Shown one piece after another: positions 9,257-19,166 of a stretch of 49,056 nt of DNA (its first letter is position 1; each line of letters begins with the position of its first letter). The stretch is taken from the NCBI GenBank assembly GCA_018053185.1, contig JAGPLX010000017.1, positions 1-49,056 on the forward strand, in the 5' to 3' direction. The notes beneath the pieces were generated by a model. That model saw only the letters and a program-made list of their open reading frames with translations. It made no database searches and had not been told where the DNA came from. Origin of the DNA: Syntrophobacteraceae bacterium (GTDB taxonomy: Bacteria > Desulfobacterota > Syntrophobacteria > Syntrophobacterales > Syntrophobacteraceae). Position numbers and translations under genes: made by a program.

Positions 9257-10240
9257 ATGAAACGGGAACAGATGGAATTCAGGGGGTGTGAATATCTTCC
9301 GGCGGCACGACTCCCGAGGCCGGCAGCCGTGGATGGTGTGATGGTGGTGGATAAGCCGGAGGGGCTCACATCCTTTTCGGTGGTGCATCGCATCCGAAGG
9401 AGCCTCGGCATCAAGAAGGTCGGGCATTGCGGAACATTGGATCCGTTGGCGACGGGCGTTCTTCTCGTTTGTTTCAACCAGGCCACCCGCATCAGTGAGT
9501 TGCTTTCATCCCAAGACAAACGGTACGAATTTAAGGTGCGTTTTGGATTTGAAACGGACACTCTGGACAAAGACGGACAGGTACTGCGCACCTATGGAGG
9601 GCCGCCCTGTTCCGGGCTTCAGCTGGAGAACACCCTGGACCGGTTCCATGGAAGCTACCTCCAGGAAACCCCGAGGTTTTCCGCCGTTCGGGTCCAGGGA
9701 CGGCGCCTTTACGACTACGCCCGCAAGGGCATTTCAGTGGAACCACCCAAGAGGGAAGTGAGGATATACGAGCTCGAACTCCGGGCGTTCCAATGGCCCG
9801 AAGCCACCATCGAGGTGTATTGCTCGAAGGGGATGTATGTCCGCCAGCTGGCGTCCGATATTGGTCGTACCCTGGGTTGTGGTGCTGTGGTCACCGGCTT
9901 GAGGCGGTTGGCGAGCGGTCGCTTCTGCATCGAAGACAGCGTCCGTCTCGAGGAGTTGGAGAGAGGGGCGGGGGACGGTTGCTGGCAGGAGGCGGTCCTG
10001 TCCATGAATCAGGCCCTGGAACACCTGGAGTCTTTCGTGGTCCGGGATCGGGACGTTCTCAAGGCCCTGTCGTGCGGCCATTTGTCCACAACCTGGGAAA
10101 CCCGTATGAGAGAAACCGTTCGGAATCCAGGAGGCCCCGTCCGGGTATTGGCGGAAGACCGTCGTCTGGCCGCGCTCTGGTGGCCGTCGCAGGGGGCCGG
10201 CCGGAAGTCGCGGTTGCAGGTGTTTCGCAGGGACGACTGA
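9257..10240 (+). CDS. truB: tRNA pseudouridine-55 synthase TruB
   Basis: TruB makes pseudouridine 55 in the T loop of tRNAs. The catalytic motif [15 protein letters not shown] has the nucleophilic aspartate at residue 62. Upstream is [16 protein letters not shown]; downstream are [18 protein letters not shown], the [23 protein letters not shown] stretch and [17 protein letters not shown], all family hallmarks. A C-terminal PUA-like part follows, for 327 aa in all. The frame is open upstream into nrnA; ATG 9257 with GTGGGAAG just before it is chosen, ATG 9272 is an alternative. rpsO follows after 101 bp, the conserved truB-rpsO-pnp order. Confidence 0.94.
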   Translation: MKREQMEFRGCEYLPAARLPRPAAVDGVMVVDKPEGLTSFSVVHRIRRSLGIKKVGHCGTLDPLATGVLLVCFNQATRISELLSSQDKRYEFKVRFGFETDTLDKDGQVLRTYGGPPCSGLQLENTLDRFHGSYLQETPRFSAVRVQGRRLYDYARKGISVEPPKREVRIYELELRAFQWPEATIEVYCSKGMYVRQLASDIGRTLGCGAVVTGLRRLASGRFCIEDSVRLEELERGAGDGCWQEAVLSMNQALEHLESFVVRDRDVLKALSCGHLSTTWETRMRETVRNPGGPVRVLAEDRRLAALWWPSQGAGRKSRLQVFRRDD

Positions 10241-10281
10241 ACCATTCGACTCATGGCGTTGGAGAGTTCGCCGACGGGATT

Positions 10282-10302
10282 CATCCCCTCCCTTCGGGGA
10301 TG
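10282..10302 (+). other. Hairpin in the truB-rpsO intergenic region
   Basis: CATCCCC (10282-10288) pairs with GGGGATG (10296-10302) across seven bases. No T tract follows, so it is not an intrinsic terminator. It lies 40 bp ahead of rpsO, where many bacteria carry S15-binding or RNase-cleavage structures. A role is only a guess. Confidence 0.35.
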
Positions 10303-10341
10303 CGATCTCACAACCGATTTGTTCACAAGGAGGAATCAGCC

Positions 10342-10611
10342 GTGGTAATGACCCCTGACAAGAAGAAGGAAATCATCGAAAACTTCAAAATGCATCCGTC
10401 GGATACGGGTTCCCCCGAGGTGCAGATCGCCCTCTTGAGCGAGAGGATCAACTACTTGACGGAACACTTCAAAATTCACAAGAAAGACCACCATTCGCGA
10501 CGCGGTCTTCTGAGACTGGTGGGACAACGGCGGCAGTTGCTCAATTACCTCAAAAAAAAGAATGTGGATCGCTACAATACCGTCATCGAACGACTGGGGC
10601 TCCGCCGATAG
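10342..10611 (+). CDS. rpsO: 30S ribosomal protein S15
   Basis: S15 binds the central domain of 16S rRNA early in 30S assembly. The sequence is nearly canonical: [19 protein letters not shown], then [19 protein letters not shown], then [17 protein letters not shown] and [12 protein letters not shown] at the end. Two starts are possible. GTG 10342 sits eight bases after AAGGAGG (10327-10333) and gives 89 aa; ATG 10348 is 14 bases away and gives 87 aa. The GTG is preferred on spacing. pnp follows after 72 bp, the standard pairing. Confidence 0.96.
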   Translation: MVMTPDKKKEIIENFKMHPSDTGSPEVQIALLSERINYLTEHFKIHKKDHHSRRGLLRLVGQRRQLLNYLKKKNVDRYNTVIERLGLRR

Positions 10612-10683
10612 TCTCGGCGGGTCTTCTCTACACGGTCGTCGCTGGACGGCCAACCAAGAAATGAACGGAGACAAAATTCACTT

Positions 10684-12783
10684 ATGAAACATTCAGTGCA
10701 AGTAGACGTGGGGGGACGACCCCTGACCATCGAGTGTGGTCAAATGGCGCGACAGGCGAGCGGTTCGGTACTGATGCGCTACGGCGAAACGGTGGTCCTG
10801 GTTTCGGCGACCAAGGAAGATCGCGTTCGCGAGGGGATCGACTTTGTACCGTTGATGGTGGATTATCAGGAAATGAGCTATGCAGTGGGGCGAATTCCCG
10901 GAGGGTTCTTTCGCCGGGAAATCGGCCGTCCCAGTGAAAAGGAAACCCTAACCTCCCGATTGATCGACCGGCCCATTCGACCGCTTTTCCCCAAAGGGTA
11001 TGCCTTTGAAACTCAGATCATTGCCACGGTGCTTTCGGTGGATCTGGGGAACGAGCCGGATGTGGTGGCCCTGTGCGGGGCTTCGGCCGCCCTCCACATC
11101 TCCGCCATCCCCTTTCGGGGGCCCATCGCAGCGGTGCGCGTGGGGAGATTGAACGGCGAGCTGGTCGTCAACCCCAGCCTCAAGGAACTCGAGGAAAGTG
11201 ACATCAACCTGGTGGTGGCGGGCAGTCGAGACGCTGTGGTCATGGTGGAAGGCGGTGCCGGTTTCGTGTCCGAAGCGGACATGGTGGAAGCCATTGGTTT
11301 TGGTCACCGGGCCCTTCTTCCCATCCTGGATATCCAGGATGAGCTGATGCGCATGGTGCAGCCGGAAAAGCAGATTTTCCAGGGAATCGAGCCGGACCCG
11401 ACCCTGGCGGAAGCCGTGGAACGAATGGCGGCGGACGAGATGCTTGCAGCCATGACGACCGCGGAGAAACAGGCGAGAAGAGATCGAAAAAAGGCCCTGC
11501 GCCAACGGGTGTCCGAGGAGATCCTGCTGGAGTATCCCGACCGGGAGAAGGAAGTGGGCGGGATTCTCGAAAACCTCGAGAAGAAAGTCGTTCGGCGGAT
11601 GATGGTCAATCAGAAGCGGCGCATCGACGGACGCCGTTTCGATGAAATCCGCCCCATTTCCATCGAGGTGGGTCTCCTGCCCAGGACTCACGGATCCGCC
11701 ATGTTCCGTCGAGGCGAAACCCAGGTGCTGGCGGTGGTGACCCTCGGGTCCTCTTCCGACGAACAAAAAATCGAGGCCCTGGCGGGCGAAACCTTCAAGT
11801 CTTTCATGCTTCACTACAATTTTCCCCCCTATTGTGTGGGCGAAGTCCGGCCGTTGCGAGGTCCGGGACGGCGCGAGATCGGACACGGCGCTCTGGCGGA
11901 GCGTGCCGTCAAGGCGGCGTTGCCCCGAGACGGCGAATTTCCCTATACCATTCGGGTCGTCTCCGAGGTCCTCGAATCCAACGGCTCGAGCTCGATGGCC
12001 ACGGTGTGCGGCTCCTCGCTGGCACTCATGGACGCAGGGGTACCCATCAAGGAACCCGTGGCGGGAATTGCCATGGGGTTGATCAAGGAAGGAGACGAAT
12101 TCATCGTTCTCTCGGACATTCTCGGGGACGAGGACCACCTGGGGGACATGGATTTCAAGGTCACGGGAAGCGAACACGGGATCACGGCCCTTCAGATGGA
12201 CATCAAGATCTCGGGAATCAATCAAAAGATATTGGAACAGGCACTGGAACAGGCGAGAATCGGACGCCTCTTCATCCTCGAAAAAATGAAGGCCGTCCTT
12301 CCAGCCCCCCGCCCCGAGCTCTCCCCCTTCGCACCCCGGCTTGTGACCATTCAGATCAATCCCGAGAAAATTCGAGATGTCATCGGACCGGGAGGCAAGG
12401 TCATCCGCTCCATTGTCGCGGAAACAGGCGCCAAGATCGATGTCGACGACTCGGGCCGCGTAGTGGTGATGAGTCCAGATGCCCAAGCCTGTGCTAGGGC
12501 CGTAGATCGCATCAAACGGTTGACCCAGGAGGCGGAAATCGGCCAGACTTACATGGCCAGGATCGTTCGCATCACGGATTTCGGGGCCTTTGCGGAAATC
12601 CTTCCCAACACGGAAGGGCTCATCCACATCTCGCAGCTCGAACACAAGCGGGTACGAAAGGTTTCGGACGTCGTCAACGAGGGAGATGAAGTCCTCGTCA
12701 AGGTGATCGACATCGACAAAGACGGCCGAATCCGGTTGAGCCGAAAGGCGGCGATCGAGAAACCCGGCGAAAACAGGGAGTAG
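10684..12783 (+). CDS. pnp: Polyribonucleotide nucleotidyltransferase (PNPase)
   Basis: PNPase degrades RNA 3'-to-5' by phosphorolysis and is the trimeric core of degradosomes. The 699-aa protein has two RNase PH domains, the first from [19 protein letters not shown], the second from about 315 with [14 protein letters not shown] and [19 protein letters not shown] domain with [12 protein letters not shown] and a C-terminal S1 domain ([18 protein letters not shown]) complete it. Length and order are standard. It follows rpsO, and in many bacteria RNase III cuts their joint leader to control pnp; no such site can be shown here. Confidence 0.97.
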   Translation: MKHSVQVDVGGRPLTIECGQMARQASGSVLMRYGETVVLVSATKEDRVREGIDFVPLMVDYQEMSYAVGRIPGGFFRREIGRPSEKETLTSRLIDRPIRPLFPKGYAFETQIIATVLSVDLGNEPDVVALCGASAALHISAIPFRGPIAAVRVGRLNGELVVNPSLKELEESDINLVVAGSRDAVVMVEGGAGFVSEADMVEAIGFGHRALLPILDIQDELMRMVQPEKQIFQGIEPDPTLAEAVERMAADEMLAAMTTAEKQARRDRKKALRQRVSEEILLEYPDREKEVGGILENLEKKVVRRMMVNQKRRIDGRRFDEIRPISIEVGLLPRTHGSAMFRRGETQVLAVVTLGSSSDEQKIEALAGETFKSFMLHYNFPPYCVGEVRPLRGPGRREIGHGALAERAVKAALPRDGEFPYTIRVVSEVLESNGSSSMATVCGSSLALMDAGVPIKEPVAGIAMGLIKEGDEFIVLSDILGDEDHLGDMDFKVTGSEHGITALQMDIKISGINQKILEQALEQARIGRLFILEKMKAVLPAPRPELSPFAPRLVTIQINPEKIRDVIGPGGKVIRSIVAETGAKIDVDDSGRVVVMSPDAQACARAVDRIKRLTQEAEIGQTYMARIVRITDFGAFAEILPNTEGLIHISQLEHKRVRKVSDVVNEGDEVLVKVIDIDKDGRIRLSRKAAIEKPGENRE

Positions 12784-12793
12784 TCCGGAGACA

Positions 12794-14128
12794 ATGGGCC
12801 CGCGGAAGGAGGGGGTTGATTTTTTCAAGACCGTTAGCCGGAATGGGGGGACATTGTATCAGAAAACGGTTTTTAGCAACGGCATTCGGGTGGTGACGGA
12901 GAGGATCCCCTACGCCCATTCTGTTTCGACGGCAATTTGGGTCTGTGCGGGATCCAGGGATGAGCAGGAGGAGGAACGGGGAATCAGCCATTTCATCGAG
13001 CACATGCTTTTCAAGGGCACTCGGCGCCGCAGCGCTCTCGATATCGCCAAGGAACTCGATGCGGTCGGGGGCTTCGCCAATGCCTTCACATCCAAGGAGC
13101 ACATGTGTTTTCACTCCAAGGTCCTGGCTAGTCACCTGCCCCTGGTCGTGGACGTCCTCACGGACATATTTCTCAATTCCGTCTTTGCACCCTCGGAAAT
13201 CGAGCGGGAGCAGCAGGTCATCGTCCAGGAGATCCGGATGATCGAAGATACTCCCGATGAATATGTGCATATCCTTCTCCAGGAGCGACTCTGGAAGGAC
13301 AATCCCCTTGGTTTGCCCATCTATGGCACTGTGAGCACGGTTGAGAAGATCGACCGCGACCGCATCCTTCGCCACCTTGCCACCACTTTCGACCCCCAGC
13401 GCATGATCATTGCCGCCGCCGGAAACCTCGAACACGAGAAGTTCATCGAACTGGTGGCTCCCCCCATGGAGCAGCTCAAGCCCTCGAACAACCGGCTTCG
13501 ACGCGAGGTCCCCCAGAGCCATCCCCTGGCTCACGTGATTCCTCGGGACCTGGAACAGGTGCATTTGTGCCTCGGAATGGAAGGCACCTCTCAGGTAGAC
13601 GAACGCCGCTTCTTATGCCACCTGCTCAACGTCATTTTGGGCAGCAGCATGAGCAGTCGCCTCTTTCAGGAAATCCGAGAGAAACGAGGACTGGCCTATT
13701 CCGTCTATTCCTTCACGAACAGCTATGAAGATACAGGCCTGATGGGGGTGTACGCAGGCGTGAGCCCTGAAAATGTCCAGGAAACCCTGGATATCATTCT
13801 GAATCAGCTGGCACTTTTGGCCTCGGTTCCCATTCCCGAAGCCGAGCTCACGGCCGCCAAGGAGTATCTCAAGGGCAGCATGTATCTCAACGCGGAAAGC
13901 ACCGACGCCAGGATGAACCGCCTGGCGAAAAACGAGTTTCTTTTCGGCCGGCAAATCTCCTTCGAGGAAGTGGAGAAAAAGATCTACGCGGTGACTCCCG
14001 AGGAGATTCAAACCTGGTTCCAGGGGATCTTCAAACCCACGGAGTTCACTCTGGTTCTCCTGGGACCGGTAGATGCGCAGTCCATCAAGATGGACCACGT
14101 GGTCGTGACCTGCGACCCCAAAGTCTGA
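12794..14128 (+). CDS. M16 family zinc metallopeptidase (processing-peptidase-like)
   Basis: The inverted zinc motif HFIEH (H66, E69, H70) and the distal glutamate in VQEIRM (E146) define a catalytic M16B peptidase, related to mitochondrial processing peptidase beta and Bacillus YmxG. The C-terminal half has the R/Y pair region REKRGLAYSVYSF. The protein is 444 aa from ATG 12794, whose purine stretch GGAG lies only three bases away. The TTG at 12854, after GGGGGG, would start the protein at YQKTVFSNGIRVVTE, the usual family N terminus (424 aa), and may be the real start. It follows pnp by 10 bp, an arrangement seen in many bacteria. The substrate is unknown. Confidence 0.87.
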   Translation: MGPRKEGVDFFKTVSRNGGTLYQKTVFSNGIRVVTERIPYAHSVSTAIWVCAGSRDEQEEERGISHFIEHMLFKGTRRRSALDIAKELDAVGGFANAFTSKEHMCFHSKVLASHLPLVVDVLTDIFLNSVFAPSEIEREQQVIVQEIRMIEDTPDEYVHILLQERLWKDNPLGLPIYGTVSTVEKIDRDRILRHLATTFDPQRMIIAAAGNLEHEKFIELVAPPMEQLKPSNNRLRREVPQSHPLAHVIPRDLEQVHLCLGMEGTSQVDERRFLCHLLNVILGSSMSSRLFQEIREKRGLAYSVYSFTNSYEDTGLMGVYAGVSPENVQETLDIILNQLALLASVPIPEAELTAAKEYLKGSMYLNAESTDARMNRLAKNEFLFGRQISFEEVEKKIYAVTPEEIQTWFQGIFKPTEFTLVLLGPVDAQSIKMDHVVVTCDPKV

Positions 14129-14140
14129 AGCCGCCTGTCC

Positions 14141-14923
14141 ATGTCCCTTTCCTTTCAAATCATCGCCAGCGGGTCCAAGGGAAACGCCATCCTGGTGTGC
14201 AGTCCACGGACCAATCTCCTGGTGGATGCGGGGCTCAGCGCCAAGGAGTTGTCCAGGCGGCTCGAGAGGACCCCCGTCCCCGCTGCCCGCCTGGATGCCT
14301 TGATCTTGAGCCACGAGCACGGAGACCACGTTCGCGGGGCCGGGGTCCTTAGCCGGCGATTTCAAATGCCCGTGTACCTGAGTCATGGCACACTGGAGAA
14401 CCTGCCGGTGCAGATCGGTCCGCTGGATTCTCCACAGCTCTTTCAGTCCGGGTCGCCCTTCCGGGTGGGCGATCTCGAAGTCCACCCCTTTTCCATTTCC
14501 CATGACGCCCAGGATCCTGTGGGCTTCCTGGTGGAACACGATGGGGTGCGCATGGGTATCTGCACCGATTTGGGGATCGTCACCCAACTTGTTCGAACCA
14601 GGCTCCAGGGTTGCCGTGGGTTGGTGATCGAGGCAAATCACGACATGGACCTGTTGCTCAACGGTCCCTACCCCTGGGAACTGAAACAGCGGATACGAAG
14701 CCGCCAGGGCCACCTATCCAACTCCGATGCCTTCGAGCTTCTCGATACCCTCCACCATGACGGGCTGCGGGTCGTCGTGTTCGCCCACCTCAGTGAAATC
14801 AACAATCGACCCGACCTCGTCCGAGACGGCTCCAACCGGTTTTTCCATGAAGAACAATGGCAGGATGTCGAGTTCGAAATCGGAAATCAGCACGAGATTT
14901 CCCGTGTCATCGAACTCTCCTGA
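14141..14923 (+). CDS. Metallo-beta-lactamase fold hydrolase, YycJ/WalJ-like
   Basis: A 260-aa single-domain MBL protein. It opens with FQIIASGSKGNAILV, the typical N terminus of the YycJ/VicX group, followed by LLVDAGLSAKEL. The metal motif LSHEHGDH has H58, H60, D62 and H63; further ligands are likely at ISHD, CTDLG and ANHD. YycJ-like enzymes are thought to be DNA or RNA nucleases linked to cell-wall or DNA-repair stress in Firmicutes; the role here is not known. It starts 12 bp after the M16 gene and is likely the last member of the long plus-strand block. Confidence 0.83.
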   Translation: MSLSFQIIASGSKGNAILVCSPRTNLLVDAGLSAKELSRRLERTPVPAARLDALILSHEHGDHVRGAGVLSRRFQMPVYLSHGTLENLPVQIGPLDSPQLFQSGSPFRVGDLEVHPFSISHDAQDPVGFLVEHDGVRMGICTDLGIVTQLVRTRLQGCRGLVIEANHDMDLLLNGPYPWELKQRIRSRQGHLSNSDAFELLDTLHHDGLRVVVFAHLSEINNRPDLVRDGSNRFFHEEQWQDVEFEIGNQHEISRVIELS

Positions 14924-14980
14924 ATCCCTCCCGCCGAGCGCCGTGAAGTCCTTCGGCAAACCTTTCGGGCGAATCTATCC

Positions 14981-15010
14981 TTGGATGAAAGAGACGGCTC
15001 GTCGTATGAT
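14981..15010 (+). promoter_or_regulatory. Possible promoter of the tandem Usp gene
   Basis: TTGGAT (14981-14986) and TATGAT (15005-15010) are 18 bp apart in a 285-bp gap, about 200 bp before the universal stress protein start. The -10 matches 5 of 6 bases. A second overlapping TATTAT follows at 15011-15016. Sequence match only. Confidence 0.35.
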
Positions 15011-15208
15011 TATTATGTTGGCGAGATGTTCCCCGGTTTGGGAGTTATTTCATGGAGCAGGACTTCGGAGCTGGGACGATAATGGTGAGATTGCCCTTCT
15101 GATCCACGTTCCGGAACTTGACCGTGCTCGCACACGTCGGTTCGCACCCCGCCCCGGAGAAGCGATATATTGAGATCGACAAGACCGGACTTCACAGGAG
15201 GCGCAGAG

Positions 15209-16153
15209 GTGCCGATGGAAGTCATACCCAAGTGTCTGCTTCTTCAGATCGATTCCAGTGAGGAATCCCTAAGGCCCATACGATTCCTGGGACGTCTGTA
15301 TCCCGATGTGAGTCGGATGGAGCTGATACTTTCCTATCTCCAGCCCCCCCTTCCCCCGGTCTATCACCAGTTTCCCATGACACCGTCTCTGGCCGACAGG
15401 AAAAAAGAGCTCCTTCATTCCAGGGAAGCGGAGACCCGCGCCATCCTGGAACGGGCAAAAAGGACCTTGGAGGAAGTGGGTTTTTCCGAAGATAAGATCC
15501 ACGAACATGTACAGGAACGAGAATCGAGTGTGGCTCATCACGCATGTCATCTCGCCGAGCGGAAGAAAGTCGACGCCGTTCTCATTCAAAAACATGTATG
15601 TCGGGAACTCGAGGATCTTCTTCGGGATGATCCCACGGAAGCTATGCTCCATCACTGCCAGGTGAGCCCCGTTTGGATTACCGACGGGGAGATCGACCCG
15701 AGCCGGGTGATTGTTTGCGTGCAAAATGAGGATGCTTCTCTCCGGGCGGTGGACCATGCCTCTTTCATGCTCTCCGAATCTCGATGCCGCATCACCATTC
15801 TGCACGTGAGCAAATCGGTATCCCGCTCCATCCAAAGCGGAATGGCCGACTACAGCCCCGAATTCCGCAACTGGCTCAACTCCCCCGCGGGTGCTTCACT
15901 CCGCACGGTTTTCGACAACAGCCGTCGAATCATCCAGGAGGCGCACATCGAGAGCCGGAGAGTCCAATTAGCCGTCCATCCGGTTTTCCGAAGCGTGGCC
16001 GAAACCATTCTCTGCCACTGCCGGGAACAGGGTGTGGGGATCATTGTTCTGGGTCATTCGGGGGAACACGGGATCCTGGGACTTCTGAAAGGATCGGTCA
16101 CCAAGAGGGTCCTATCGGATTTCAGGAACATGGCTGTATGGGTGACCCAATGA
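15209..16153 (+). CDS. Tandem universal stress protein (UspA superfamily), N-terminal half degenerate
   Basis: A 314-aa protein with two Usp-like alpha/beta halves. The second half (about 165-314) starts with RVIVCVQNEDASLRAVDHA and ends with the ATP-binding pattern G-2x-G-9x-G-S: G282, G285, G295, S296 (LGHSGEHG...KGS), then VTKRVL. The first half (about 6-158) has the fold outline, with KCLLLQIDSSEES at its start, but no glycine motif at the equivalent position, so it probably does not bind ATP. GTG 15209 lies seven bases after AGGAGG (15196-15201) and is preferred over ATG 15215. It stands alone between two gaps. Usp proteins respond to stress; no target can be named. Confidence 0.8.
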   Translation: MPMEVIPKCLLLQIDSSEESLRPIRFLGRLYPDVSRMELILSYLQPPLPPVYHQFPMTPSLADRKKELLHSREAETRAILERAKRTLEEVGFSEDKIHEHVQERESSVAHHACHLAERKKVDAVLIQKHVCRELEDLLRDDPTEAMLHHCQVSPVWITDGEIDPSRVIVCVQNEDASLRAVDHASFMLSESRCRITILHVSKSVSRSIQSGMADYSPEFRNWLNSPAGASLRTVFDNSRRIIQEAHIESRRVQLAVHPVFRSVAETILCHCREQGVGIIVLGHSGEHGILGLLKGSVTKRVLSDFRNMAVWVTQ

Positions 16154-16418
16154 GAGGGACGGCCTGGGGAGAATCCCTTTCGCACTGCGACGGTCAAGGG
16201 GTCCCTCCGGTATTGAAATCCCCGTGGCTTCCGAGGAGGACATCTTCGAAACCATGGAAATTGCTTTTCCGCCGCACCATGGAGTGGGATTTCAAACGAT
16301 CCCGGCGAAAAACGGAAGCTCCGACCCGGGGCGACACCCTGGGCGTGACAGGGGCATTCCCGGCGCATCATGATGCCGCAGCCGCGGGAACAAATACCGG
16401 CTTGGGAGACTTTGTGAA

Positions 16419-17426
16419 ATGACCTCGGTACATGAACCCCTTGACCCTGATTTCGTGTCCCTTTCCCTGTCCGAAGTTTCCCTCCTCGGTTTCAACCGAT
16501 CCTCATCCAAACGAGGCGAGGCGTTCCTCGAGGAATCGCGTGGGGAAAAGGAGCCCCTCTACCTTCCCGTGTGGGACTCCCTCAACCTCTTTTCCCCGGG
16601 GACAGAACCGAAGGCGGTCGTCCTCGGCAGCAGTGGAATCGGAAGGAAGTTCCTCTGTGAGTTCGAACCTCCCATCTACCTGGGTGAAACGACCGAACAT
16701 TCCTTTTTTGCCCTCTGCCTTCCCAGTGGAAACGGTCCTTGCCTGGATCGCATCTCGAGACACGGCAGGTTCCTGGACCTGCGGAAGTTCCTTTCCGTGC
16801 TGGATCCCGATGAAATCTCGCTCCTGGCCTATGCCAAGGCGCTGGATCACTGGCAACGGCGCAGCCGGTTCTGCGGTGCCTGCGGTGCCCGGACTCAGGT
16901 CCGACAGGGGGGACACATGAGGGTCTGCTCCAATGGAGCCTGCGCCCGGCAATACTTCCCTCGCACAGATCCCGCCGTCATCGTCCTCGTCTTGTGGCGT
17001 GAACAATGTCTGTTGGGAAGACAGCCGAGCTGGCTCAAAGGGCGCTATTCCGTCCTGGCGGGTTTTGTGGAGCCGGGAGAAACCCTCGAGGAAGCCGTGC
17101 TTCGGGAAGTCGAAGAGGAAACCGGGGTGAGGGTGGATCGGATTCGGTATCATTCCTCCCAGCCCTGGCCCTTCCCCAGTTCGCTCATGGTGGGATTTAC
17201 GGCATGGGCCAGGGATGAGCGAATACGGATGCTTCCCGGCGAGCTCGAAGACGCTCGATGGTTTTCCCGAATGGACATCTCCAGGTCTCTCGAAAACGAC
17301 TCCCTGGTGCTCCCTCCCCCTGTTTCCATAGCGTACCGGCTGGTGAGGGAATGGTTTGACGCCGGATCGCCCCGGACTTTGGACGATCTCGTGAAATCAC
17401 TTCCCCATCGCATCTCTTTTCGTTGA
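16419..17426 (+). CDS. nudC: NAD+ diphosphatase / NAD-cap hydrolase NudC
   Basis: A Nudix enzyme that cleaves NAD(H) to NMN and AMP and can remove NAD caps from RNA. The 335-aa protein has an N-terminal domain, then a zinc ribbon with C152, C155, C170 and C175 (CGAC, CSNGAC). The Nudix box GFVEPGETLEEAVLREVEEETG lies at 215-236. The NudC signature SQPWPFPSS is at 247-255, which separates this group from other Nudix hydrolases. 265 bp of sequence without a recognisable gene separate it from the Usp gene upstream. Confidence 0.92.
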   Translation: MTSVHEPLDPDFVSLSLSEVSLLGFNRSSSKRGEAFLEESRGEKEPLYLPVWDSLNLFSPGTEPKAVVLGSSGIGRKFLCEFEPPIYLGETTEHSFFALCLPSGNGPCLDRISRHGRFLDLRKFLSVLDPDEISLLAYAKALDHWQRRSRFCGACGARTQVRQGGHMRVCSNGACARQYFPRTDPAVIVLVLWREQCLLGRQPSWLKGRYSVLAGFVEPGETLEEAVLREVEEETGVRVDRIRYHSSQPWPFPSSLMVGFTAWARDERIRMLPGELEDARWFSRMDISRSLENDSLVLPPPVSIAYRLVREWFDAGSPRTLDDLVKSLPHRISFR

Positions 17427-17792
17427 TTGGTTGGGCACGGACAACAGCGGAAGGGGGTATTGGGCCGCATGATACAGGGAGCCGGAATATCCCGGTCCGT
17501 GGGCATCGAGCCCCGGCTTCCCCGGGCTTGGAGTGCCGCCGCCTGATACCCCGTTGTGGGACATTCCATCCCAGAGCCGCAACCATATCGAGTTCACCGG
17601 GTGGTTGACCAATTTTCCGGGCTCGGCGATTTTTCTTACTATTACCGCCTATATCTGGTAGGAGAGGGGCTTCGGAACTCGATGGACCCAAGCTGTTCCG
17701 GTGGGCCGGAGCCTGAGGCCTCTGCTGTTGACGGGCCCGATCTTCGTCGGTCGAGGAATGATCCCTTTCGGGAGTGGAGAGGACTGCCGCCG
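17427..17792. other. Gene-poor leader between nudC and xseA
   Basis: No independent gene is recognised in these 366 bp. The xseA frame stays open from 17556, but the translated residues do not resemble the XseA N terminus. An imperfect GC-rich inverted repeat (AGCCC near 17510, GGGCT near 17527) has no T tract. TTGACC at 17605-17610 is a possible -35 element with no good -10 partner. It probably carries the promoter of the xseA-rlmH block, which I cannot place. Confidence 0.4.
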
Positions 17793-19163
17793 ATGACCTT
17801 GGAAGAACCCCTCGTTTATAGCGTGAGTGAACTCAATGCAAGGATTCGTGACCTTCTCGAGACTCATTACGGGCTGGTCTGGGTCATGGGCGAGATTTCG
17901 AACTTCCGGATTGCGGCGTCGGGGCACCACTACTTTACCCTCAAGGACGAGGAAAGCCAAATCCGCGCGGTCTTTTTCCGATCCCAAAACCGCTACCTGC
18001 GTTTTGTTCCGGAATCCGGCCTTCAAGTCCTTTGCCAGGGGCGCATCAGTGTCTATGAGCCCCGGGGAGAGTACCAGCTCATTGTAGACGTGATGGAACC
18101 CCAAGGTCTCGGGGCGCTCCAGCTGGCCTTCGATCAACTCAAGAAGAAGCTCGGAAGCGAGGGGCTTTTTGACTCCTCCCGCAAGAAAGCCATGCCCCTT
18201 TGTCCTCAGCGTATTGCGTTGGTGACGTCCCCCACGGGGGCGGCCGTCCGGGACATCCTCAAAGTATTGCACCGCAGCCCCTACCCCCTCGAGATTTCGC
18301 TTTTGCCCGTTCGAGTCCAGGGGCAGGAGGCGGCGGGCGAGATCCAGGCTGCTATTGAGACGGCAGGCAAGCTCCGGGAACAATTCGGGTGGGATGTGAT
18401 CCTGGTGGGGCGGGGAGGCGGCAGCATCGAGGATTTGTGGCCTTTCAACGAGGAAAGGGTGGCTCGGGCCCTGGCGGCCTGCCCCATTCCGACGATTTCG
18501 GCCGTAGGCCATGAGATCGACTACACCATTTCCGACTTCGTGGCGGACCTCCGGGTTCCGACCCCCACAGCCGGTGCCCAGTGGGTCATCCATCGGCTCG
18601 AGGAGTTTCAGCGGCAGTTGTCCGGTTGCACGGAACGAATGGTCGAGATCCTTCAACGGAGGCTCGAAGGGGCAAGAAATGCATTAGAGTTCCTCGAGAA
18701 GCGCCTGGTCAGTCCGAGACGTCGGTTCGAAAGCCTGCGGCTCTTTCTGGACGACCGGGCGGAACGGATCCAGCTGGCATTTTCCCGCCACCTGGATCGT
18801 CGCCGGACCCTCTCGATCCATCTCTTGGAAAGACTGAGGGCCGGCTATCCCGTTAGGACCATCGATCACTCGAGGACCCAGGTCAACCGGCTTCAAAGAG
18901 AAATGATGCTGCACTTCGAACGAAATCTGGAGGGGTGGAGGTCCCTGGTGCGGCAGTCTCTGTTTCGGCTCGAGAGCCTCAACCCCCTGAGCGTGTTGAA
19001 AAGGGGCTATGCCATCGGCTACCGACTGAAGGACATGGCGGTTCTTCGGGAGTCCACCCAGGTTCGCCCCGGGGATGAGGTCGGGCTGCGACTTGCCCAA
19101 GGGGGTCTGAAATGCACGGTGCTGGGGGAATGGGATTCCACGAGGTCCCATGGAGAAGGATGA
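17793..19163 (+). CDS. xseA: Exodeoxyribonuclease VII large subunit
   Basis: XseA is the catalytic and DNA-binding subunit of exonuclease VII, which degrades single-stranded DNA from both ends. The 456-aa product opens with the OB-fold (VYSVSELNARIRDLLETHYG, VWVMGEISNFRIAASGHHYF). The central Exonuc_VII_L domain has RIALVTSPTGAAVRDIL, VGRGGGSIEDLWPFNEE and SAVGHEIDYTISDFVADLR. A long coiled-coil follows, and the end shows LSVLKRGYAIGY. ATG 17793 has a GGAGTGGAGAGGA purine run before it and fits the family N terminus; ATG 17682 in frame would add 37 unusual residues. xseB starts 3 bp after the stop. Confidence 0.93.
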   Translation: MTLEEPLVYSVSELNARIRDLLETHYGLVWVMGEISNFRIAASGHHYFTLKDEESQIRAVFFRSQNRYLRFVPESGLQVLCQGRISVYEPRGEYQLIVDVMEPQGLGALQLAFDQLKKKLGSEGLFDSSRKKAMPLCPQRIALVTSPTGAAVRDILKVLHRSPYPLEISLLPVRVQGQEAAGEIQAAIETAGKLREQFGWDVILVGRGGGSIEDLWPFNEERVARALAACPIPTISAVGHEIDYTISDFVADLRVPTPTAGAQWVIHRLEEFQRQLSGCTERMVEILQRRLEGARNALEFLEKRLVSPRRRFESLRLFLDDRAERIQLAFSRHLDRRRTLSIHLLERLRAGYPVRTIDHSRTQVNRLQREMMLHFERNLEGWRSLVRQSLFRLESLNPLSVLKRGYAIGYRLKDMAVLRESTQVRPGDEVGLRLAQGGLKCTVLGEWDSTRSHGEG

Positions 19164-19166
19164 GTT

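Noticed and set aside
10282-10302. rpsO leader hairpin as an intrinsic terminator
   Set aside because: It has no T tract and the truB-rpsO-pnp order needs read-through, so it was kept only as a structure of unknown role.
10948-12828. A 626-codon open frame on the minus strand
   Set aside because: Antisense to pnp; composition and lack of domains mark it as a shadow.
16252-16371. A short frame (about 39 codons) between the Usp gene and nudC
   Set aside because: The ATG is 14 bases or more from a purine run and the residues turn into Arg/Pro/Gly-rich noise; nothing supports a protein.
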